Origin: an uncultured Mucilaginibacter sp.
GTDB lineage: Bacteria > Bacteroidota > Bacteroidia > Sphingobacteriales > Sphingobacteriaceae
DNA: 20,102 nt
Assembly (NCBI RefSeq): GCF_946481715.1
Contig: NZ_CAMLOV010000100.1
Coordinates: forward strand, 1 to 20,102
Reading direction: 5' to 3'
Part shown: in pieces, positions 14,983 to 20,102 of the stretch
Numbering within the stretch: position 1 is the stretch's first letter
How the letters are laid out: each line of letters begins with the position of its first letter
The notes under the pieces: generated by a model
What the model was told of the DNA's origin: nothing
Seen by the model: only the letters and a program-made list of their open reading frames with translations
Databases searched by the model: none
Made by a program: the position numbers and the translations under genes

Positions 14983-16182
14983 TTACTTCAACTTTTGCAG
15001 CACTTCGCATAGCTTTGCAATCTCCTCTTCGGTATTATAATAATGTACCGATGCCCTTACAATGCTTACCAAATGGTTCTTGTTCATGTAGATAAGCGTA
15101 GAGATGGCCTTGGCTACGGATACGTTGATGCCCCGCGCTGCCAGCTTGGTTTTTACGGCAATACTTTCAACGCCTTCCACAGAAAATGTGACTATCCCGC
15201 ATTTTTCTGCCCCAAAATCATGTACGGTTACCCCATCGATAGCGCTTAATTGGTTGCGCATCAGTTCTGCCAGGTATTGTACGCGTTGCCATATCCTGTC
15301 TACGCCAATCTCTAATGCATATTCAATGGCTTTGCCCAGCCCGAGGGTTAGCGCGCGGTTCTTTTCGTAAAGTTCAAAACGGCGGGCATCGCTGCGGATC
15401 TTAAAATCAGTTTCGCTAACCCATTCGGCGGCAAAGCTGTCCATCAATATCAGTTTTAGCCTATCCTGCACTTCCTTCCGCACAAATAAAAAGCCGGTGC
15501 CGCGCGGTGCGCGCAAGTACTTGCGGCCGGTTACCGAAAGCATGTCGCAGCCAATTTCCTGTACATCTATCGGGATTTGGCCTGCACTTTGGCAGGCATC
15601 TACCAAATACAGTATGTTATGCCTGCGGGCAACCTTGCCTATCTCTACTATCGGCGTCATGCCGCCTGCTGTCGACGGGATATGCGTAATGGCAATCAGC
15701 CTGGTTTGATCTGATATCATTTCCTCCAAAGCCTCCAACGAAAAATTGCCCTGCTCATCGTTAGGTACCACTTTAAATACCACGCCGTAGTTTTTCTTTG
15801 CGTTCAAAAAGCCCATCAGGTTGGTAACATACTCCATTTCGGAAGTGATGATCTCGTCGCCGGCTTTAAAATCTATGCCATTAAATACCAGGCCCCAGCC
15901 AACGCTGGCACTTTCTACAATAGCCACTTCATCACGGCCGGCATTAATGAGCTGGGCTATCAAATCATAAGTATGCTGTAACTGTGGCTGGTATTTGGCT
16001 TCTGTTTCGTAACCGCCACAAGTAGCTTCTTCCTTTAAATAATCTATCACCGTATCCAGCACCACATCAGGCGGTAAGGAAGCACCTGCATTATTAAAAT
16101 GTATAAGCGCGTCAGCTCCTTTGGTTTCGGCGCGGTATTGTTGTATTTGCTGTTGGGTAAGCGGTGTTGTTTCCATTGCCAT
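14983..16182 (-). CDS. Class V aminotransferase-fold PLP-dependent enzyme
   Basis: Protein of 399 residues with the aspartate-aminotransferase class V (NifS-like) fold. FNNAGASLPPDVVLDTVIDYL (about 29-49) is the substrate-entry region; SASVGWGLVFNGI holds the phosphate-binding turn; ITHIPSTAGG with H167 and LVDACQSAGQIPIDV with D195 contact the PLP ring; SVTGRKYLRAPRGTGFL carries the Schiff-base lysine K221. The family includes cysteine desulfurases, isopenicillin-N-epimerase-like proteins and hercynylcysteine sulfoxide lyases. The usual loop cysteine of cysteine desulfurases is not evident in the C-terminal third, so a lyase or aminotransferase role is more likely than NifS/SufS. It is divergent from a MocR regulator 80 bp away, the classic arrangement for a MocR target. 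Start at ATG 16182 or, equally well, ATG 16176 two codons later. Confidence 0.86.
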   Translation of the reverse strand: MAMETTPLTQQQIQQYRAETKGADALIHFNNAGASLPPDVVLDTVIDYLKEEATCGGYETEAKYQPQLQHTYDLIAQLINAGRDEVAIVESASVGWGLVFNGIDFKAGDEIITSEMEYVTNLMGFLNAKKNYGVVFKVVPNDEQGNFSLEALEEMISDQTRLIAITHIPSTAGGMTPIVEIGKVARRHNILYLVDACQSAGQIPIDVQEIGCDMLSVTGRKYLRAPRGTGFLFVRKEVQDRLKLILMDSFAAEWVSETDFKIRSDARRFELYEKNRALTLGLGKAIEYALEIGVDRIWQRVQYLAELMRNQLSAIDGVTVHDFGAEKCGIVTFSVEGVESIAVKTKLAARGINVSVAKAISTLIYMNKNHLVSIVRASVHYYNTEEEIAKLCEVLQKLK

Positions 16183-16237
16183 TAATTATAGTGCAAATAA
16201 AATGATTGCGGGCTTACTAAAACAGATGCAGATTTGT

Positions 16238-16245
16238 TAAATTTG
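16238..16245 (+). promoter_or_regulatory. Bacteroidota-type -7 element for the MocR gene, with repeated AACAGAT
   Basis: TAAATTTG matches TAnnTTTG and lies 17 bp before the ATG at 16263. The heptamer AACAGAT occurs on either side of it (16221-16227 and 16251-16257), which could be binding sites for the MocR protein itself in this 80-bp divergent promoter. No convincing -33 element is seen. Confidence 0.35.
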
Positions 16246-16262
16246 AGCATAACAGATTTTGC

Positions 16263-17708
16263 ATGAAACTTGCCGCCGCTACTCCCGATGATGATTTTTT
16301 GTACGAGCGGATCGCTTCCCGGTTCGAAAGCCAGGTAAAACAAGGGCTGTTAAAGCCGGGCGATAAACTTTTATCTGTACGGGCTTTAAGCCGTGAGCAA
16401 GGTATCAGCATTAGTACAGCTTATAAAGCTTACGTAGCGCTGGAAAATATGGGGATGATAGAGGCCCGGCCAAAATCGGGCTACTATGTTAAATTCTCCC
16501 CGGCGCGGTTCAGCAAAGCCCCGGCCGTAACGCCGCCGCTGAAAAGTGTAAAACAAGTGAGCGTTACGGATATGATAGCGATGGTGTATCAAAACATGCC
16601 CGAAGAAAGCGTATTAAGGTTATCGCGCGCGGCGCCACCCCTAAACCTCCTCCCCTTGGCTAAGCTCAACAAATCTATGATAGAGGCTATCCGTAAAAGC
16701 CCATCGGGCAATAGCAATTACGAGCAACTGCAGGGTAATTTGGCTTTACGTAAACAGGTGGCCAAAAACGCCTTCAATTGGGGTGGTAATATCACCGCTG
16801 ATGATGTGGTAACAACGCAGGGTTGCATGGAGGCATTGGTATTTTGCCTGCGGGCGGTTACTAACCCGGGCGACACGGTTGCTATTGAAAGCCCCACTTA
16901 TTTCGGTATTTTTAATGTGATGCTTAGTCTCGGGCTAAAAGTGCTGGAGGTACCCGTATCCCCCGAAAGCGGGCTCGATGTTGAATATTTGGAGCAGGCA
17001 CTGGATAAAACAGCTGTTAAGGCCTGCCTTTTTGTAACCAATTTTAGCAACCCGGTTGGCAGTTGTATGCCCAACAGCCGTAAGCAGCAATTGGTATCGC
17101 TGCTCACCAAAAAGCAAATACCTTTAATAGAGGATGATATTTATGGCGAGATATACTTTGGCAAAACCCGGCCCCATACCTGCAAAAGCTTCGATACCGA
17201 AGGCTGGGTGATGCTATGCTCTTCGGTATCTAAATCGCTGGCGCCGGGTTACCGGGTGGGCTGGTGCATACCCGGCCGGTTTAAAGAGCAGGTTATCAAT
17301 ATAAAAATGATGCATACCATCAGCTCGGCCACGCCAACGCAGGCGGCCATAGCATTATTTTTTGAGGCGGGACGGTATGATCTGCATATGCGCAAGCTCC
17401 GCAAGGCCTTATATACCCAGTGCCTGCGCTATATGCAGGGCATCGCAGCGCATTTTCCGGCGGAGACAAAAATAAGCCGGCCACAGGGCGGCTATGCCTT
17501 GTGGATAGAACTTGATAAAAGCATCAACGCCTTTGAATTGCATAAGCAGGCCATGCAATACAATATTAGTATAGCACCGGGGCAGATATTTAGCACCGAT
17601 TCGCGGTTTACCAACTTTATCCGCATAAGTTTTGGGATGCCCTATGACGATACGGTAGATAAAAGCTTTAAGGTATTGGGGCAATTAGTACGGAATTCAA
17701 TAGTATAA
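16263..17708 (+). CDS. MocR/PdxR-type regulator (GntR HTH fused to class I aminotransferase domain)
   Basis: Protein of 481 residues. Residues about 10-77 are a GntR winged helix: LYERIASRFESQVKQGLLKP, GDKLLSVRALSREQGISIST, then AYKAYVALENMGMIEARPKSGYYV. After a linker, residues about 115-480 form a fold-type I aminotransferase domain with NYEQLQGNLALRKQVA, ESPTYFGIFNVM, VTNFSNPVGSCMP (the N of the PLP-binding set), LIEDDIYGEIYF (PLP-ring aspartate), and SSVSKSLAPGYRVGW with the PLP lysine K324. MocR proteins bind PLP and usually sense amines, amino acids or PLP itself, acting on an adjacent divergent gene. Here that gene is the class V PLP enzyme. All PLP residues are present, so it should bind cofactor. 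Effector and sign of control are unknown. Confidence 0.93.
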   Translation: MKLAAATPDDDFLYERIASRFESQVKQGLLKPGDKLLSVRALSREQGISISTAYKAYVALENMGMIEARPKSGYYVKFSPARFSKAPAVTPPLKSVKQVSVTDMIAMVYQNMPEESVLRLSRAAPPLNLLPLAKLNKSMIEAIRKSPSGNSNYEQLQGNLALRKQVAKNAFNWGGNITADDVVTTQGCMEALVFCLRAVTNPGDTVAIESPTYFGIFNVMLSLGLKVLEVPVSPESGLDVEYLEQALDKTAVKACLFVTNFSNPVGSCMPNSRKQQLVSLLTKKQIPLIEDDIYGEIYFGKTRPHTCKSFDTEGWVMLCSSVSKSLAPGYRVGWCIPGRFKEQVINIKMMHTISSATPTQAAIALFFEAGRYDLHMRKLRKALYTQCLRYMQGIAAHFPAETKISRPQGGYALWIELDKSINAFELHKQAMQYNISIAPGQIFSTDSRFTNFIRISFGMPYDDTVDKSFKVLGQLVRNSIV

Positions 17709-17720
17709 ATTTCGTATTTG

Positions 17721-17743
17721 ATTAGGAAACTCCTCCTCCTAAT
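17721..17743 (+). terminator. Weak hairpin after the MocR gene
   Basis: ATTAGGA (17721-17727) pairs with TCCTAAT (17737-17743) across a nine-base loop, 13 bp after the MocR stop. It has no clear T-run following, so it is at best a weak terminator. The rest of the 149-bp gap up to the NHL gene shows nothing else that I can name. Confidence 0.3.
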
Positions 17744-17857
17744 TCGTCAACTCGGGTCTATTCATCGGCACAAAACGGAGATTGGCCGCTATTACACGGC
17801 CCGCTGTTTCATTATGCCTTATACTTACGTTATACAGTAAAAAGCTACTGAAACGTT

Positions 17858-19198
17858 ATGAAAAAACTTTCTACACTCCCCAAATTCCTTTCAATTGTAA
17901 TACTAACGGTGCTTAGTTCCTGCATAAAAAGCAGCGACGGCACTATCACCGCGCCCGAAGTGGCAACTACCCAGGTAATAGTAAATGCGGCCGGCACCAC
18001 TGCAATAAGCGGTGGGTTTTTAACCAGTGGCAACGCCACGGCCTATGGCGTATGTTATAGCAGCAGTAATCAACAGCCAGGCCTAACCGATCAAACTACA
18101 TCCGAAACGGTAACTTATTCCACATTCACCAGCAGCTTAACGGGGCTTACACCCAATACCACGTATTATTTAAGGGCATACGCTACCAATGTAAGCAGTA
18201 CCGCTTATGGCAGCGTTATCCAGTTTACTACCGGTGCCGATCTGTCGGCAACCTATGGGCAAGTATCTGCTTTCGCGGGCAATGGTACACCTGGGTTTAC
18301 AAACGGTCCGCTTGCATCTGCACAATTTAACAACCCAATGGGGCTGGCAACAGATGTTGCAGGCAATATCTACATTGCCGATTCCTTCAACTCGGCCATA
18401 CGTAAAATAGCTGTAGATGGTACCGTAAGTACCCTTACAGGGAATGGTACTATCGGGCTGGTAAACGGCACTGCAGAAACTGCCCGGTTTTATTCGCCCT
18501 CGGCATTGGCAGTAGATGCGGCAGGCAATATTTACGTTGCCGACCGCGGTAACAATGCTGTACGGAAAATAACGCCAACCGGGTTGGTAAGCACGCTGGC
18601 CGGCAACGGTAACCCCGGTTATGCAGATGGTACAGGCGCAACAGCTACCTTTAACACACCTATAGGTATAGCGGTTGATGCTAACGGAAATGTTTACGTT
18701 GCCGATTATGGTAACAACCTCGTCCGCAAGATCACCCCCGCAGGGGTAGTTACAACCATAGCAGGTAGCCGCACGGTGGGTTACGTTAACGGCGTGGGTA
18801 TTGCAGCTAATTTTAATAAACCTACCGGAATTGCCCTTGATGCCAACGGGAACATTTATGTTGCTGAGCCATTAAACCATGCCATCAGGAAAATTGATGC
18901 CAATATGCTGGTTACCACTTTTACAGGCGGGCCTGCAGCCACTTCCTGGCTGGGTAACCCCAATGCATTAAGTATTGATGCCGCCGGTAATTTTTGGATA
19001 AGCGATGCCAGCGGGCGTATATTAAAAATAAGCGCCGGCAAAAAGCTAACCGTACTTGCAGGTACATCGGGCACAACAGGGGCAACCAATGGCGCGGGCA
19101 ACAACGCGTTGTTTAATAACCCAACCGGCATAGCTGCAAGCGCCGGCAACGTTTACGTTGCCGATTATGGCAACAATGTTATCCGTAAGGTGAATTAA
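17858..19198 (+). CDS. NHL-repeat lipoprotein with N-terminal fibronectin-type-III-like domain
   Basis: Protein of 446 residues exported as a lipoprotein: basic start, hydrophobic stretch, and lipobox LSSC with cysteine 22. Residues about 32-125 look like a fibronectin-type-III-like module (VTYSTFTSSLTGLTPNTTYYLRAYATN, ending VIQFTTGADL). Six NHL repeats follow to the C-terminus, each with the pattern P-x-G-(I/L)-A-x-D-A-x-G-N-(I/V)-Y-V-A-D-x-x-N-x-x-(I/V)-R-K-I and a connecting G-x-G-x-x-G-x-x-(D/N)-G segment, about 54 residues per repeat. The fifth repeat is degenerate (NFWISDASGRILKI). Six blades would close a beta-propeller, usually a protein or ligand binding platform rather than an enzyme. 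No neighbour suggests a specific partner. Such lipoproteins are frequent and often multi-copy in Sphingobacteriaceae. Confidence 0.9.
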   Translation: MKKLSTLPKFLSIVILTVLSSCIKSSDGTITAPEVATTQVIVNAAGTTAISGGFLTSGNATAYGVCYSSSNQQPGLTDQTTSETVTYSTFTSSLTGLTPNTTYYLRAYATNVSSTAYGSVIQFTTGADLSATYGQVSAFAGNGTPGFTNGPLASAQFNNPMGLATDVAGNIYIADSFNSAIRKIAVDGTVSTLTGNGTIGLVNGTAETARFYSPSALAVDAAGNIYVADRGNNAVRKITPTGLVSTLAGNGNPGYADGTGATATFNTPIGIAVDANGNVYVADYGNNLVRKITPAGVVTTIAGSRTVGYVNGVGIAANFNKPTGIALDANGNIYVAEPLNHAIRKIDANMLVTTFTGGPAATSWLGNPNALSIDAAGNFWISDASGRILKISAGKKLTVLAGTSGTTGATNGAGNNALFNNPTGIAASAGNVYVADYGNNVIRKVN

Positions 19199-19216
19199 TA
19201 AAACATATCCCCGCAG

Positions 19217-19254
19217 GCATTTAGTGGTACAGTTAAAATTGTGCTACTAAATGC
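19217..19254 (+). terminator. Hairpin terminator after the NHL-repeat gene
   Basis: GCATTTAGTGGTAC (19217-19230) pairs with GTGCTACTAAATGC (19241-19254), 14 pairs including two wobbles, around a 10-base A/T-rich loop, followed by TTGTAATT. It begins 19 bp after the stop codon. The stem is strong while the T-run is broken, so termination is likely but perhaps incomplete. Confidence 0.55.
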
Positions 19255-19405
19255 TTGTAATTGACAGCTGTAGGCTCCTCATGATGCCCTTATCGGCATC
19301 TTCATCTGCTCGAACGATTCGGGGGTTGTAGAACAAGCAGTAGTGTGGGATGTCATTTGGATTAAGGTAGATTAGAAATGTTGCTATAATAAGTATATTA
19401 GGACT
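19247..19405 (-). pseudogene. Possible coding remnant (C-terminal fragment, no start codon)
   Basis: On the minus strand a frame of 52 codons runs from just after a TGA (19406-19408) to a TAG (19247-19249). Its latter part reads like real protein: YLNPNDIPHYCLFYNPRIV, then RADEDADKGIMRSLQLSI. There is no suitable start codon upstream, so if real it is the tail of a decayed or inserted gene. I do not recognise the family. A frame this short is not rare by chance, and its 3' end overlaps the terminator hairpin, so the call is tentative. Confidence 0.2.
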
Positions 19406-19460
19406 TCAAATCGCCCAACCTTAATTCTTTTTTTGATGGCACAACATCAACCGCACATTT

Positions 19461-20102
19461 ATGAAACGAAAAACTATAAAAGCTAACTGGTTACAAACTA
19501 TTAGTTGGTTGGATGATAAAATAGTTGATTGGCCTTCTGCCAGAAAGATATACTCTCTGGAAGGTAAGGTTATTAGCAGTGGCGGGGATACCTACGATTT
19601 TTTTGATGGTGTTGTTAGTTCGCCTGATAACCAGTACGCTTTTGCATATAAGAGATTAGGGACAAAGGGGCTGTTATTAAAGAACGGGAAATTGATTCGG
19701 GAGATAAACCGTTCTTATTATTGCTCGGAGTCTTATGAATACCCGGCCGCTTTTGTAAAAGTTGATGATGTTACCTACCTTATTCATTGCCCTTTAAAAT
19801 ATAATCGGATTGATTTTGAAAATGTTGCAACCGGTGAATTGATAACCGATGTGCAAGGCCGTGAGCCGTCAGATGCGTTTCATTCTCGTTTTGAAATAAG
19901 CCCCGGCAATACATACTTAATGAGCAAAGGTTGGTATTGGCATCCTCGAGACTTTGTGGAAGTTTTTAATATCAAGGATTGCCTTCGGAATCCGTTATTG
20001 TTAGATCAGTCGGTTTTGAGCCCTGATACTGGGGTCGAAATAAACACGGCGAGTTTTATTAACGATTCGCAAGTTGTTATTGGTTCTTCCGATGAGCCTT
20101 AA
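19461..20102 (+). CDS. Hypothetical protein, beta-rich, possibly truncated
   Basis: 213 residues from ATG 19461 to a TAA that is the last codon of the window. There is no signal peptide or membrane segment, so it is cytoplasmic as far as can be seen. The sequence is rich in beta-strand and Trp/Tyr/Asp turns (LDDKIVDWPSARKIYSLEG, DNQYAFAYKRLGTKGLLLKN, FEISPGNTYLMSKGWYWHP, FINDSQVVIGSSDEP), suggesting WD-like beta-propeller blades. It stops where a further strand and blade would be expected (VVIGSSDEP), so it may be shortened by a nonsense change or be a fragment of a longer family member. Codon use is more A/T-ending than in the PUL genes. I vaguely recognise the family as an uncharacterised one; no function is proposed. 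Confidence 0.7.
   Translation: MKRKTIKANWLQTISWLDDKIVDWPSARKIYSLEGKVISSGGDTYDFFDGVVSSPDNQYAFAYKRLGTKGLLLKNGKLIREINRSYYCSESYEYPAAFVKVDDVTYLIHCPLKYNRIDFENVATGELITDVQGREPSDAFHSRFEISPGNTYLMSKGWYWHPRDFVEVFNIKDCLRNPLLLDQSVLSPDTGVEINTASFINDSQVVIGSSDEP

Noticed and set aside
14983..16182. Cysteine desulfurase (NifS/SufS)
   Set aside because: The catalytic loop cysteine expected in the C-terminal third is not evident, and no Fe-S cluster genes are adjacent.

Overview
The window reads as a chromosomal segment from a Bacteroidota bacterium, most likely family Sphingobacteriaceae (Mucilaginibacter/Pedobacter type). The grounds are a FecR anti-sigma tail next to a SusC protein carrying an N-terminal STN domain, SusD and SusE lipoproteins, no strong Shine-Dalgarno sites, TAnnTTTG-like -7 elements, and intergenic palindromic repeats of a kind common in that group. 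The genus is an inference. No plasmid or phage genes, IS elements, tRNA, rRNA or CRISPR array are visible.

Left part (1-10940, + strand): a polysaccharide utilisation locus (PUL). It starts with the C-terminus of a FecR-like anti-sigma factor, followed by a strong hairpin, then SusC (TonB-dependent transporter with STN signalling domain), SusD, a SusE-like glycan-binding lipoprotein, a GH76 lipoprotein, a 436-bp block of palindromic repeats, a GH125 enzyme with a Tat-like leader, and a second GH76 with an ordinary signal peptide. GH76 (endo-alpha-1,6-mannanase) with GH125 (exo-alpha-1,6-mannosidase) points to the alpha-1,6-mannan backbone, as in fungal cell-wall mannan or bacterial mannan cores. 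The implied flow is: surface GH76 cuts the chain, SusC/D/E bind and import oligosaccharides, and periplasmic GH76 and GH125 finish them. SusC-STN talking to FecR would give substrate-dependent control through an ECF sigma factor that should lie just left of the window. The operon ends about 210 bp downstream at an intrinsic terminator, after a small array of 10-bp tandem repeats.

Middle (11182-16182): a minus-strand, membrane-anchored sulfatase/LTA-synthase-like protein converges on the PUL. A minus-strand single-domain rhodanese is divergent from a + strand MetR-like LysR regulator, which is followed two bases later by a GNAT acetyltransferase. A minus-strand class V PLP enzyme converges on the GNAT gene with one base between the stops.

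Right part (16263-20102): a MocR-type regulator (GntR helix-turn-helix fused to an aminotransferase fold) is divergent from the class V PLP enzyme. Then come a lipoprotein with six NHL repeats, a 262-bp gap with a terminator and a possible minus-strand coding remnant, and a 213-residue protein of unknown function in visibly more A+T-rich DNA that ends at the last base.

I found no convincing wholly new system. The most noteworthy items are the repeat cluster inside the PUL, the helically phased repeat arrays near 8384-8420 and 11039-11086, and the two divergent regulator/enzyme pairs.
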